From the NCBI GenBank assembly GCA_004124535.1, contig SCKQ01000001.1, forward strand, positions 26,837-90,836: a DNA stretch of 64,000 bases. The letters run 5' to 3'. This DNA is from Fidelibacterota bacterium. Its GTDB lineage: Bacteria; Marinisomatota; Marinisomatia; Marinisomatales; TCS55. Of this stretch, positions 9,747-19,500 are shown in pieces (the stretch's first letter is position 1; the number at the start of each line of letters is the position of its first letter). Position numbers and translations under genes: made by a program. Under the pieces are notes generated by a model. That model saw only the letters and a program-made list of their open reading frames with translations. It was not told where the DNA came from and ran no database searches.

Positions 9747-10624
9747 AACACTTTGTCAACAACAATAAGAATCAATAAAAGCGGTAAATATATTACCGAT
9801 GATTTTAACAGCAGCCTTGCACTTTGAACTGATTTATCCCGAGCCAGTGGTAAAGCCGAAATAAGAAATATGCCCGTTAAAAAGATGACGCCCACGGCAT
9901 ATATCAGCCCAGAACTACCTTCTACATAGGGTAAGACTGAAATGGGTACCAACAATGTTAAATGCCAAAAAATTTGCCGCATAGTGCGTTTACCATCCGG
10001 TTCAATCACTGGCAGCATTTTAAAACTTGCTCGGGCATAATCGTCCTTGCACATCCAGGCAATGGCATAAAAATGGGGATGCTGCCAAAAAAACATGATG
10101 GCAAATAAGATCCATGCACCTGTTTCAATATTGCCTGTTGCAGCTGCCCAGCCACCCATGGGGGGCAATGCGCCGGGGATTGAACCTATGGATGTATTCA
10201 GCCATGTAATTTTTTTTAATGGTGTATAAACCAATACATAGAGAAAGGCTGTAAGAATGGAAAGAAAACCGGTCAGGAGATTTATTTGAGTAACAAGTAT
10301 GATTGTTCCTATAAGTACCAGTATAATACCAAATACTAATGCATTTCCCGGAGCAATTAATCCACTTGGAATTGGACGATTTTTTGTTCTTTGCATCAAT
10401 TTATCCGCATCCCGCTCCAAATAATGATTTAATGCACCGGCCCCCCCTGCTGTCAACGCTGTTCCCAACAATGTGATGAAAAGCCTTAAAAATGAATCAA
10501 TTCCATCGCCCCCCAGATAATAACCTAATACTGTGGTAACAAGCACCAATGACATGATATTCGGCTTTAATAGCTCTATGTAAGCGGCAGTGCTGGACTT
10601 GGCGGGGTGTTTTTTAAGACGCAT
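9743..10624 (-). CDS. ctaB: Protoheme IX farnesyltransferase
   Basis: A 293-residue UbiA-family prenyltransferase with about nine membrane helices. The first Asp-rich motif is visible as NHYLERDADKLMQRT followed by KNRPIPSG; the second, near residue 190, is represented by CKDDYARASFKMLP, which is characteristic of heme O synthase. It converts heme b to heme O, the precursor of the heme A used by the aa3 oxidase encoded in the same operon. It sits between ctaA (two-base gap) and sco (four-base overlap). Confidence 0.95.
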   Translation of the reverse strand: MRLKKHPAKSSTAAYIELLKPNIMSLVLVTTVLGYYLGGDGIDSFLRLFITLLGTALTAGGAGALNHYLERDADKLMQRTKNRPIPSGLIAPGNALVFGIILVLIGTIILVTQINLLTGFLSILTAFLYVLVYTPLKKITWLNTSIGSIPGALPPMGGWAAATGNIETGAWILFAIMFFWQHPHFYAIAWMCKDDYARASFKMLPVIEPDGKRTMRQIFWHLTLLVPISVLPYVEGSSGLIYAVGVIFLTGIFLISALPLARDKSVQSARLLLKSSVIYLPLLLILIVVDKVL

Positions 10625-10626
10625 GA

Positions 10627-11601
10627 TTATTTCCGCAGAAATGCTATATCTGACAGGCGTAAAAATAAGATGAAACTAAGTCCCATAACAGCAGCACCAT
10701 TCATAACATGAAAACTGGTAATAAACGGTCCTTTAGCTGTCCAAATGGTCAATGCACCTAACAAAATCTGCAGGAAAACAAAAACATAAATAGCGAAAAC
10801 GTTTTTTTGAATCTTTTTTGTATATGCACTTTTATTTTGATGCAAACGATAACCCATAAAGATCGTCAAGGTAAAAATAACAAACGCTCCAAAACGATGT
10901 AGAAAATGAATCAACACTTGCAGTATGGATACTTCAGGGTAATCCATGTAAAAACGCCAGTCATTGATCGTAGTCAACATTTTTTCATTAAAGATGGGCA
11001 GCCATTGTCCAGCCATTGTTGGAAAGTCATAAATAGCCAATCCAGATTCTGTATGTCTCATCCACGCTCCCAGGATCAATTGAATATATACAGCAATGAA
11101 CAGTGACAGAACAATTGTACGATTTGAGTCAGGTTTACTATTTCTATCAGAAAATTCTTTTGAAAGAGAATAGGCAATTAAAATGATGACTAAAAAAAAT
11201 GTTTGTGCAGTGATACCATGGATCATGGAAATAGCCGTTGGTAGAAAAAACATGACTGTTAGCCCGCCGAGCAGTCCTTGAGTAATCACCAGAATTAATG
11301 ATACATACCCAAGCTTCTTTACATTAACTCGTGTTTCAGAAAAACTTAGCCAAATTGAGAGACCTAAAGTCATTGCCCCAACAATGGTGGCTAACATGCG
11401 ATGGCTGTGTTCATAAAAAATACCGCCAACCATATCCGACCAAGGGAAAGCAAACATTTGAAATCCATAGGTGGTTGGCCAGTCAGGAACGGAGAGGCCC
11501 ACTTCAAAACTTTTTACCAGTGCACCAACAAAAATCAGAAAAAGCGTTGCCAAGACGGTTAGTTTTGAAAAACGTCTTAACCAGACGTTTGATGTGTTCA
11601 T
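10627..11601 (-). CDS. ctaA: Heme A synthase (COX15/CtaA)
   Basis: A 324-residue polytopic membrane protein with eight predicted helices in two related halves, as in COX15/CtaA. Visible signatures are GLSVPDWPTTYG near the N-terminus, the EHSHRMLA heme-ligand helix, LGAWMRHTESGLAIYDFP in the second half, and a HFLHRFGAF helix. It oxidises the C8 methyl group of heme O to make heme A. It is followed directly by ctaB, which makes the substrate. Confidence 0.94.
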   Translation of the reverse strand: MNTSNVWLRRFSKLTVLATLFLIFVGALVKSFEVGLSVPDWPTTYGFQMFAFPWSDMVGGIFYEHSHRMLATIVGAMTLGLSIWLSFSETRVNVKKLGYVSLILVITQGLLGGLTVMFFLPTAISMIHGITAQTFFLVIILIAYSLSKEFSDRNSKPDSNRTIVLSLFIAVYIQLILGAWMRHTESGLAIYDFPTMAGQWLPIFNEKMLTTINDWRFYMDYPEVSILQVLIHFLHRFGAFVIFTLTIFMGYRLHQNKSAYTKKIQKNVFAIYVFVFLQILLGALTIWTAKGPFITSFHVMNGAAVMGLSFILFLRLSDIAFLRK

Positions 11602-11626
11602 AAAGTTAGTTTATATGCTGCTGGAC

Positions 11627-12466
11627 CTACCAGTCGTCGTCACCCCAGTCATCCTCATCGTCCTCTTCTTCGATGTATGCTTTTTGTTCTTCAATCCAAT
11701 CAGCGTAACCCTGATCATCGTGAATTGTCAAAAAGCCGCGCATTCGATAATGACCTAATCCGCAGAGCTGAGCACATGCGATTTCAAGACCCTTACCTTC
11801 GCGAGGAGTTCCAACCATTTCTGACAAAAATTCTTCAGATGTCATCGTTGCTTCAAAATGCACAGGAATGACCATTCCCGGTATAGCATCTTGTTTGACG
11901 CGCAACTCAGGCAGTGCAAAACTGTGGATGACGTCTTTGGAGGTGAGATCGAGACGAACTTGTGTATCTACTGGTATATGCAGCTGATTAATCGTAACAA
12001 AGTCATCGGCACCGCCTGTGGAAGAGCGATCAAGTCCAATAGGGTTTTCCACTTCATCAACAAGATTTGGACGTGTCTGGCCAAAAATACCGTCTTCACC
12101 TGGATAGTGGATATTCCAGGTAAACTGCTGGGCAACCACCCGGGCATGAACTGCTCCGCTATTGACTTCTGGGACATCATTAATGCGACTGGCCCAGATT
12201 GGTAAAGCAAAACCCACCAGCAGCACCATTTCTATAACTGCAACAACAACTTCTAAAACAGATGATAAATGTGATTTCACGCCTTCATGATCGGCATTTG
12301 GATTCTTGGAACTTCTAAATTTGACCAAAGAAACTATAAAGAAAACTCCCCAGCCTATAAATAGTACCAACATGAGCCAGTGGGTTAGAATGATCACTTC
12401 ATCGATGGCTGGACCATCCACAGACATATTGATCGGTAAACCTAGATAATGAAGAATTTCAGCCAT
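11627..12466 (-). CDS. coxB: Cytochrome c oxidase subunit II
   Basis: A 279-residue subunit with two N-terminal membrane helices and a periplasmic cupredoxin domain carrying the CuA site: CAQLCGLGHYRM, i.e. CxxxCxxxHxxM. The segment ARVVAQQFTWNIHYPGEDG is the usual start of the soluble domain. There is no fused cytochrome c domain, so a separate electron donor is needed; the octaheme cytochrome nearby is a candidate. The C-terminus carries an unusual acidic tail of about 14 residues ending DDDW, resembling the end of that octaheme protein. Subunit II lies downstream of subunits I, III and IV, not in the common position in front of coxA. Confidence 0.95.
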   Translation of the reverse strand: MAEILHYLGLPINMSVDGPAIDEVIILTHWLMLVLFIGWGVFFIVSLVKFRSSKNPNADHEGVKSHLSSVLEVVVAVIEMVLLVGFALPIWASRINDVPEVNSGAVHARVVAQQFTWNIHYPGEDGIFGQTRPNLVDEVENPIGLDRSSTGGADDFVTINQLHIPVDTQVRLDLTSKDVIHSFALPELRVKQDAIPGMVIPVHFEATMTSEEFLSEMVGTPREGKGLEIACAQLCGLGHYRMRGFLTIHDDQGYADWIEEQKAYIEEEDDEDDWGDDDW

Positions 12467-12487
12467 AAATATGTAATCCTAAAGCAG

Positions 12488-12709
12488 TCAGTTGTTTTGG
12501 TTCTTCATAAATGATTTTGCCCTGTTACGTAAAGAAATGATACCGGCTACAATACTTGAAAGTACACCGCCGGTTATCACCAATAGTGTCCAAATTGCAC
12601 CATTCAACCCATGGGATGCAGGAGAATCCGGGGCGCCATAGCACGTCGCACAGGCCCAAGCCATTTCAAATACGAAAACAAGGAGTATTACACTAATTTT
12701 GCTGAACAT
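12488..12709 (-). CDS. Small membrane protein with N-terminal CxxC motif (cox operon)
   Basis: A 73-residue protein with a likely signal peptide or first helix (about residues 1-18), then ACATCYGAPDSPASHG, and one further membrane helix at about residues 37-60 followed by a basic tail. Its start overlaps the stop of the preceding gene by one base (TAATG), so translation is coupled. Short proteins with a C-x-x-C-[FY]-G-x-P start occur near cytochrome oxidase genes in other phyla as far as I recall; their function is unknown. The two Cys and the later His could hold copper, which is inference. Confidence 0.75.
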   Translation of the reverse strand: MFSKISVILLVFVFEMAWACATCYGAPDSPASHGLNGAIWTLLVITGGVLSSIVAGIISLRNRAKSFMKNQNN

Positions 12710-12900
12710 TATAATGTTTTGAATTTCTTATAGACTTTCAAGCCGTAAATGATTAACCCTCCGCTAACCATCAGGGAAACAATCGCTATTGCCGTCGACA
12801 TGCCATTTTCATCCAATTGCAATTCATACATGGCGAACCACACTGTCAATATGATTGACATCATAATGAAAAACAGATGAAACGTTTTTAGCGATATCAT
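12709..12900 (-). CDS. Small two-helix membrane protein (cox operon)
   Basis: A 63-residue protein beginning MISLKTFHLF, with two membrane helices (about residues 5-24 and 32-53) and a basic C-terminus (KVYKKFKTL). I chose the ATG at 12900 because it overlaps the subunit IV stop as ATGA; an upstream TTG at 12915 in the same frame is less likely. It is coupled to its neighbours on both sides. No family was recognised; a small structural or assembly subunit of the oxidase is the natural guess. Confidence 0.7.
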   Translation of the reverse strand: MISLKTFHLFFIMMSIILTVWFAMYELQLDENGMSTAIAIVSLMVSGGLIIYGLKVYKKFKTL

Positions 12901-13202
12901 GAAATGTTTACCCAATCAAAAAAAGAAATAGTGGGAATAAACATGAGTACAAAAAAGAAAGCAAGAGTTAACATCAATATCCAGGTAATGAGTGCTTTTT
13001 CGGAAATTAAGTGCATAAAATAACTAGCCACCAGAGAACCTTTAATCGAGGCGATGGTTAAGGCCAGAAAAATGGCTTCACCTGTACTCAAATTCAAATA
13101 GGAAGCTGCTACCGTAACCATAGTCAGCACCGCTAATACAGCAAAAACAATCATGTAAACTTTTACATGACTTTTGATATCATTCATACTGTGTTCACTC
13201 AT
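12897..13202 (-). CDS. Cytochrome c oxidase subunit IV (prokaryotic type)
   Basis: A 101-residue protein with three membrane helices, matching the caa3/cbo-type subunit IV (COX4_pro) family: an N-terminal SHVKVYMIVFAVLAVLTM helix, the KGSLVASYFMHLISE segment, and a final helix ending in FFDWVNIS. The start at 13202 is preferred over the frame's upstream ATG at 13247, because AGGAGG lies four bases in front of it and it leaves eight bases after the coxC stop. It stabilises the catalytic core of the oxidase. Confidence 0.88.
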   Translation of the reverse strand: MSEHSMNDIKSHVKVYMIVFAVLAVLTMVTVAASYLNLSTGEAIFLALTIASIKGSLVASYFMHLISEKALITWILMLTLAFFFVLMFIPTISFFDWVNIS

Positions 13203-13210
13203 AATGCCTC

Positions 13211-13807
13211 CTACAGCAAATAAAGAACCGGAAAAAGGAAGATCCATACCAAGTCAACAAAGTGCCAATATAGACCGGCAATCTCAATCCTGTTTGTGAA
13301 ATGTTCAGGTTCCGTTGTCCACATTTTAGATCCCGATCCTAAAAAATACCCATTGACGATCATTCCGCCAATGATATGTAAGCCGTGAAGACCGGTCAGC
13401 GTAAAATAAATAGACATGAACGTATTTGTACCGGGAAAAATACCATGATGAAACTTGGCTGTATATTCAAAATACTTGATCACCAGAAAGCCAAGAGCAC
13501 ACAACAACGTTAAACCCATGTACAGTTTGTATTTCTTGAAATCATTCATTTTCAGAGAAGCCCAAGACATGACCATGGTTACACTGGATGAAATCAGGAT
13601 CAGCGTATTCAATGTTGCTAAAGGTATATTTAATTCCTGACCCCATTCATGAAAAGCGCCAGCCGGGGCACCCAAACGCAGAAAAACGTAGGCAGAAAAC
13701 AAACCCCCAAAAAGCATGACTTCTGAAGCTAGGAATAACCAAATTCCTAATTTGGAATTAATTAAACCAGTATCTGGACGTTCTTCAATTGTATATGGTA
13801 TTTCCAT
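13211..13807 (-). CDS. coxC: Cytochrome c oxidase subunit III
   Basis: A 198-residue protein of the heme-copper oxidase subunit III family (short, five-helix form). Characteristic segments are KLGIWLFLASEVMLFGGLF near the N-terminus with its conserved Glu, YFTLTGLHGLHIIGG in the middle, and YWHFVDLVWIFLFPVLYL at the C-terminus. It has no catalytic metal but binds lipid and stabilises subunit I. It starts eight bases after the coxA stop. Confidence 0.95.
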   Translation of the reverse strand: MEIPYTIEERPDTGLINSKLGIWLFLASEVMLFGGLFSAYVFLRLGAPAGAFHEWGQELNIPLATLNTLILISSSVTMVMSWASLKMNDFKKYKLYMGLTLLCALGFLVIKYFEYTAKFHHGIFPGTNTFMSIYFTLTGLHGLHIIGGMIVNGYFLGSGSKMWTTEPEHFTNRIEIAGLYWHFVDLVWIFLFPVLYLL

Positions 13808-13815
13808 AAAAAATT

Positions 13816-15534
13816 TTACCCTTTTTTCGGTTCTGTTTGCGGTGTGTAATCTCGCTTCCGTCCCGGAACGCTGTATTCATAAGGATCGCGATGTACCTCT
13901 GGAATTACTTCAAAATTCACATGGGGTAAGGGCGGAGATGGCGCTGTCCATTCCAAGGTAGTGGATTCCCAAGGATTATTATCTACTTTTTCGCCATTTT
14001 TTATGCTGTAAAGAACATTAATAATAAATGGGATCTGGGATAGTCCCAACAACCATGCTGATACAGACATAAATTCATTCCATTGCAACACACCGGATGC
14101 ATGGGCATATTGCAAACCGCCATCCCATAAACGGCGGGATACACCGGCAAGTCCCTGAATTAACATGGGCATAAAAATGAGATTCATGAAGATCAGGGAA
14201 GGCCAGAAGTGGAGTTTGCCAAGTTTTTCGCTTAATTTTCGCCCTGTTATTTTTGGATACCAATAATAAATTCCGGCAAATAATCCAAAAATTGTTCCCG
14301 GAGCGACTATATAGTGAAAGTGGCCAATCACATAATACGTATCATGAAGGTGGATATCCGCAGCTGCAAAACCCAAAGGGAGTCCAGTCAGTCCGCCAAT
14401 TCCGAACATCGGCAGAAACGCCAAGGCAAATAACATGGGTGTATTAAACCTGATCGAACTGCCCCAGAGTGAAATAAAAAAGGCGGAAAGGATAATGACC
14501 GAAGGAATTGAGATGATCATAGTAGTCAACTGGAAAAATGCACTCATGGTACTACCCATTCCCGTAATAAACATGTGGTGTGCCCATACAATAAAAGACA
14601 TAAAACCCAAAAAAATTACAGAATAGACCATTGATTTATATCCCCATAACGGTTTACGGGAATTATTAGCTATGACTTCTGCCACGATGCCCATTGCCGG
14701 TAGTATCAAGACATAGACTTCCGGATGAGCAAGAAACCAGAATAAGTGCTGCCATAACAGTGGACTTCCTCCACCACTTACATTTAATAGTTCACCGGAG
14801 ACAACTAAACCACTGGGTAGAAAAAAGCTTGTTCCGGCAACCCTGTCCATAAGTTGCAGAACGGCGGCTGCTTCCAAGGGAGGAAATGCAAGAACCAAAA
14901 GAAATGCAGTGACAAACTGTGACCAAACAAAGAATGGCAATCGCATCCAGGTCAGCCCTGGTGCGCGTAGCTGAATAATGGTTGTAATAAAATTGATGGA
15001 ACCCAGCAATGATGATGTAATCAGGAACAACATACCTATAAGCCAGAATGTTTGACCCACTTCTATATCAGCCAGTGGCGGATAGGATGTCCAGCCGGAA
15101 CGCGCTGCCCCTTCTGGTGAAAAGAAACTGGTCAACATAATGACACCGCCAACGAAATAAGACCAGTAACTGGCCATATTCAGTTTTGGGAAAGCCATGT
15201 CCGGTGCTCCAATTTGAAGGGGTACAAAATAGTTTCCGAAGGCACCAACAGCCAGGGGGACAATGCCCAAAAAGATCATGATGGTTCCGTGCATCGCACC
15301 AAGGGAATTATAAATTTCGGGAAGGAGAATACCACCATCACCCAGTAATTTGCCTACAACGGGGACAGCCTCCTCCGGGTAAGCAAGCTGCCAGCGCATG
15401 ACCAGCATCAGGCAAAATCCAAAAAACAGAAATAGTAAACTGGTTATACCATACTGCAGTCCAATAATCTTATGATCAACGGAGAATATGTATTTTCGCC
15501 AGAAACCCTCTTGGTGGTGCTGATCTGTACTAAT
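13816..15534 (-). CDS. coxA: Cytochrome c oxidase subunit I, probable AUU start
   Basis: The catalytic heme a / heme a3-CuB subunit. Signatures include the FWFLAHPEVYVLILPAMG segment (CuB His and cross-linked Tyr), a HHMF pair, and HDTYYVIGHFHYIV for the a/a3 histidines. An ATG start at 15408 would give only 530 residues and cut the first helix. Reading further upstream in frame recovers a canonical N-terminus (MSTDQHHQEGFWRKYIF, then SVDHKIIGLQYG) with no ATG, GTG or TTG before the in-frame stop at 15571-15573. The only well-placed start is ATT at 15532-15534, six bases after AAAGGAG, giving 572 residues. Gene identity is certain; the start codon is inferred, and a sequencing error is the alternative. 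Confidence 0.93.
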   Translation of the reverse strand: MSTDQHHQEGFWRKYIFSVDHKIIGLQYGITSLLFLFFGFCLMLVMRWQLAYPEEAVPVVGKLLGDGGILLPEIYNSLGAMHGTIMIFLGIVPLAVGAFGNYFVPLQIGAPDMAFPKLNMASYWSYFVGGVIMLTSFFSPEGAARSGWTSYPPLADIEVGQTFWLIGMLFLITSSLLGSINFITTIIQLRAPGLTWMRLPFFVWSQFVTAFLLVLAFPPLEAAAVLQLMDRVAGTSFFLPSGLVVSGELLNVSGGGSPLLWQHLFWFLAHPEVYVLILPAMGIVAEVIANNSRKPLWGYKSMVYSVIFLGFMSFIVWAHHMFITGMGSTMSAFFQLTTMIISIPSVIILSAFFISLWGSSIRFNTPMLFALAFLPMFGIGGLTGLPLGFAAADIHLHDTYYVIGHFHYIVAPGTIFGLFAGIYYWYPKITGRKLSEKLGKLHFWPSLIFMNLIFMPMLIQGLAGVSRRLWDGGLQYAHASGVLQWNEFMSVSAWLLGLSQIPFIINVLYSIKNGEKVDNNPWESTTLEWTAPSPPLPHVNFEVIPEVHRDPYEYSVPGRKRDYTPQTEPKKG

Positions 15535-15540
15535 AACGAA

Positions 15541-15547
15541 CTCCTTT
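15541..15547 (-). promoter_or_regulatory. Ribosome binding site of coxA that supports an AUU start
   Basis: On the minus strand AAAGGAG lies six bases before an ATT codon at 15534-15532. There is no other start codon in this frame nearby, so this site fixes the likely coxA start. Confidence 0.7.
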
Positions 15548-15741
15548 GGGATGTTTAATATATATCTTATTTACTAATTTTACAGACGGGGAATATATTA
15601 AAAAGAGAGTAATGTATACAACGAAATCAGTTGAAATCTTATACATAAAAACTTGAAATCGTTATTCATTTTCTAATAGTAAATCATCTAAATTGCGCGG
15701 CTAAAAAAAACAAAAAATTGATAGACAGGAGAAATCAAATA
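15548..15741. promoter_or_regulatory. Divergent AT-rich intergenic region between coxA and the cupredoxin gene
   Basis: About 190 AT-rich bases separate two divergent genes and must carry both promoters. On the plus strand, TTGAAA at 15653-15658 followed by TAGTAA at 15677-15682 is a weak sigma70-like candidate. AGGAGA at 15727-15732 is the ribosome site for the gene starting at 15742. No clear operator was found. Confidence 0.4.
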
Positions 15742-16440
15742 ATGAAAATATTTATTTCGACAGTGATCATTGCCGGAATGGTCACAGCTTCCTTTGCGGG
15801 AGACCTAACTGGTACTGTCACTTATGAAGGAAAAACCCCGAAGAAAAAAACATTACGCATGGATTCTGATCCAGTATGCAGCGCTGCACATCAGGATGCA
15901 GTATATACCGAAAGTTTCATTGTAGATGAAAATGGCAATTTAGCAAATGTTATTGTTTATTTAAAAAGTGCCAGTTCTGATTCTGCACCTTCAGTAGCAG
16001 CAGTTATCGATCAAAATGGATGTATGTATACACCCCATGTTTTTGGTATGCAAGCTGGACAGGAATTAAAAATTCTCAATAGTGATCCCACTATGCACAA
16101 TATTCATGGATTACCAAAACTGAACAAAGAATTCAACTTTGGTATGCCTAAGACAGTAAAAGAAAAATCAGTTACTTTTCATAAAGCAGAAGATGTTTTT
16201 GTTATTAAGTGCGACGTACATCCCTGGATGAAATCCTATGTACAGGTTTTTGACCATCCCTATTTTGCCGTAACGGGAACTGATGGAAAGTATTCTATTC
16301 CCGGAATTTCCGCGGGTGAATATGAAGTAGTAGCTTGGCAGGAAAAATTTGGATCCAAAAGAACAATGGTCCAAACAGTTACGATTGGTGATGATTCAAC
16401 CACTTTGGACTTCAAATTTATCAAGCCTAGTAAGAAATAA
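15742..16440 (+). CDS. Periplasmic cupredoxin-like copper protein
   Basis: A 232-residue protein with a signal peptide (residues 1-19, ...VTASFAG). The middle resembles a cupredoxin fold with possible type-1 copper ligands: His119 or His122 (TMHNIHG), then Cys157, His160 and Met163 in KCDVHPWMKSY. The C-terminal ~60 residues (FAVTGTDGKYSIPGISAGEY) resemble a carboxypeptidase-regulatory/CarbopepD beta-sandwich. The start at 15742 follows AGGAGA; a TTG eight codons upstream is less likely. It is divergent from coxA, so an electron carrier or copper handler for the oxidase is plausible but unproven. A terminator follows. Confidence 0.8.
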   Translation: MKIFISTVIIAGMVTASFAGDLTGTVTYEGKTPKKKTLRMDSDPVCSAAHQDAVYTESFIVDENGNLANVIVYLKSASSDSAPSVAAVIDQNGCMYTPHVFGMQAGQELKILNSDPTMHNIHGLPKLNKEFNFGMPKTVKEKSVTFHKAEDVFVIKCDVHPWMKSYVQVFDHPYFAVTGTDGKYSIPGISAGEYEVVAWQEKFGSKRTMVQTVTIGDDSTTLDFKFIKPSKK

Positions 16441-16460
16441 TTATATTTTACAGTAAATAA

Positions 16461-16490
16461 AAAAAGGCGGTTAAATAACCGCCTTTTTTA
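16461..16490. terminator. Bidirectional terminator between convergent operons
   Basis: GGCGGTTA (16466-16473) and TAACCGCC (16476-16483) form a stem with an AA loop, flanked by an A run and a T run. It can end both the cupredoxin gene and the convergent bc-complex operon. Confidence 0.9.
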
Positions 16491-16514
16491 TATCAAAATT
16501 TTTTTACCTATCAT

Positions 16515-19500
16515 TTACCAATCGTCTTCTTCAATGATGAAGTCATAACCAACATCTTCTAAATGGGCTCTAACAATCAGTGAAACATCCTCTTTTCCTT
16601 TCAATCCCCAGAGATAATCCACTAACCCTTGATATAATTTGGTAGAGTCTCCATTCATGTTAGCCACTGATTTACCCCAATTGGTCAAGACATCTGCTAC
16701 AGGCTCTTCCGTGGGAATATAAGGTGCAGGCATTTTAGTGCCGGGCATTATATCCTGTGGATTACTGAAAAATTCTAATAACCAATCTGGTCGTAAACGA
16801 TTCTTTGTTAAAACAAGGTTCGGGGCCCAGGTTAAAGCAGCTTGTTTGGGTTTCTGGTTGCCATAGAAATGACAATTTGTGCAGGCACCAAGTTCCTGGA
16901 TGACGTTGCCTGCTTTATAAGAGTCAGAATTAATATTCATGGAATGGGGCAATTCATAAGCAAGGGCTTGTCCGTCTTTTTTCTGAAAATATTCAATCAC
17001 GGTATTCCATTCCTCATCGGTAAAATCAAAACTGGGCATGCGCACCTGCAAATGCGGTCTGATCATCGTAATGTCTTTAAACCAATTTAATAACCATTCA
17101 GGCTGGGTCTTACGGCCCTGTGAATCCAGTAAAGGTGGTGAAAAACTTTGGACGATACTCATATCTTCGGCATTGGTTTCATCGGCAATCTCACGCAGCC
17201 ATTCTGCTGTTGCAGGCCAGATGGCTCCGCCATCGCCATCTATCTTATGACAGCCTTTACAATTATTGGTTTGTATAAGCTGTTCGCCTGCTTCTAAAGC
17301 CAGTTGTTTTGCATTTACTTCGGGCAATTTACCTGCTGGTATTTCATCTTTTACAGAACCCATGATAACCGTGACCAATGCATCTATCTCATGCTGTGTT
17401 AAACCATAATCAGGCATACGCAATTTATCCAGAGGCCGTTTTTCCATGGATTTCAATGATCCATCTTCCTGTGGAATCATATCAAAGATTCGCGGATCAT
17501 CGAGCTTTTGTGCAAACCAATCCCAGCGGGTATGAGGCAGATTATCATGGTGAAAACCAAAATCCAGTTTGGTAATCAGTTTACTCCCTTCAATTGTTAA
17601 ACTTGTACCAATTGGTTTCACTTTTTCAAATCCGGGAATATTATGACAGCCAAAACAACCATATTGTCCTATGAGGCGTTGTCCATTATAATCCAATTTC
17701 TCATCTATCGTTATTCCAGCAAGCTTGGCATCTACCTGCTCCTTACGAAGTTGCTGGCTTAAAAATCCAGCCGCAATATCATCAAGGATCTCTTCATTCA
17801 CTCCAGGAATTTCTTGCGCATCAAATTCATTATTTTTATCCTGTGTAAGATACGCAGCTATGTCAGCTGCTTCCTGTCTAGTCAAACGCAGGTTTGGCAT
17901 TTTCGTTTCCGGATGGAAAGAAGCAGGATCCCTGACCCAATTATATACCCATTGAGCAGTTGATTTAGATCCCAATCCAATTAAGTTTGGACCTTGCTCA
18001 CGTCTTAAGGTTTGGATGGAGGTTGGTTCTTCAGCTACAGCATCGGGTTGAATCTCATGGCAGCCCATACAACCAACAGATGCCACTAAAAGCTGTCCAT
18101 TTTCTGCATCCGCATTCCGTGGCAGTTTATCCATAGGGAAAGATTCACTCTTATTAAATAAATATGCAGTGATCGAATGAATTTCCTGTTCAGTACGAAT
18201 TAAAGAATTTGGGTCGCTATTGTTTGTTACATTAAAGAAATGGGGCATCCACGTATTGTGACGAAAATCCCTGGGGCTGTTGATCCATTTCCAAGTCCAA
18301 TCTTTGGTCGTTTTCGAAGCGACCTTTGCCAAATTGGGTCCCGTTTTGGGCTTACCTTCCCAGCGGTCCATCTTATGGCACCCAAAGCATCCGGTGCGCT
18401 CAACAAGGGCCATGCCAAGAGAAAGCGTTTTCGCTCCATCTATGGGCATATTTCCGCTATGGCATTTGAAGCAGCCTGCTTCCATATTCTGTTTGGTAAA
18501 CATAGGGTTGTCCCAATGGTGCATGCGGTGCCAATCATATTTTTCTTCCCATTCATGGGCTTGCTCTAGACTAGAGGGTGAGTGAGCAGTTGTATTAAAA
18601 CCTGTACCTCTGCCTCGACCTGCATGGCATGTTGTACAGCCAAATTCACTCAAAGGGTGTGGAGAATTCGCTCCCACCATTTGATCTAAATTAGGATGTG
18701 TTGTATAAGGCTGGGGAGAATCTTCAAAGTCCTTATTATCGATACCCATGTGACAGGTCATGCAGCGATCAACCTTTGGCATACCTAAATACACAAGGTC
18801 TTCTTCAATGTCCTTTACTACAACCTGTTTTACCTCATAATAAGGATCAATAAAATCCAGAACAGGAAGATCACGGACCACATTGGCGATCTTGTTAGAA
18901 AATGACATTTTTTCCGGATCAGTTTTAGCCAGTTTCCTAACTGCAAGATTGCGTTTCCGACTGATGGAACTTAATTCATCTTTATAGGATTTGTTTTCAG
19001 CATATAGATCGGCTAAACGATTTTGCAGAATTTCCAGCTTCTTTTCAACTGTCTCTAGTTCCAACTTAAACCCAGAAGTAAGTGCATCGAGACGTTTAAG
19101 GTTTTTTTCTGCAGTTTCTACATTTCCATTTCCGTGACGAGCTTGATCTGCGGTATATTTTGCTACATCAGATTCAGCTTTGGCAAATTGATGATTCTGG
19201 TTCATACGATAGCGTTCTGCGTCAACTTCCTTGATCTTTCCGTTTAGTTCATCTATCTCATCGACCTTGCCTTGCAATTTCTTTTTAGCTTCCGACAAAC
19301 GCTCCTGCAACGTATTATATTCGTCATTGCTCTCAAGATTACTATTCAGTTCAGCAAGATTATTGCTGATTTTTTCTATTTCAACACTGCGGAATTCCTT
19401 TTGAAATTTTTTCCATGGACGCTGATAATCATCAGCAAAAGTAAGAATGAAAATACCAGCAAAAACCAGACTCGATAGAGCGAACCAACGATTCAGCTTG

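Noticed and set aside
13203..13247. Upstream ATG extension of cytochrome oxidase subunit IV
   Set aside because: It overlaps coxC and lacks the AGGAGG that precedes the ATG at 13202.
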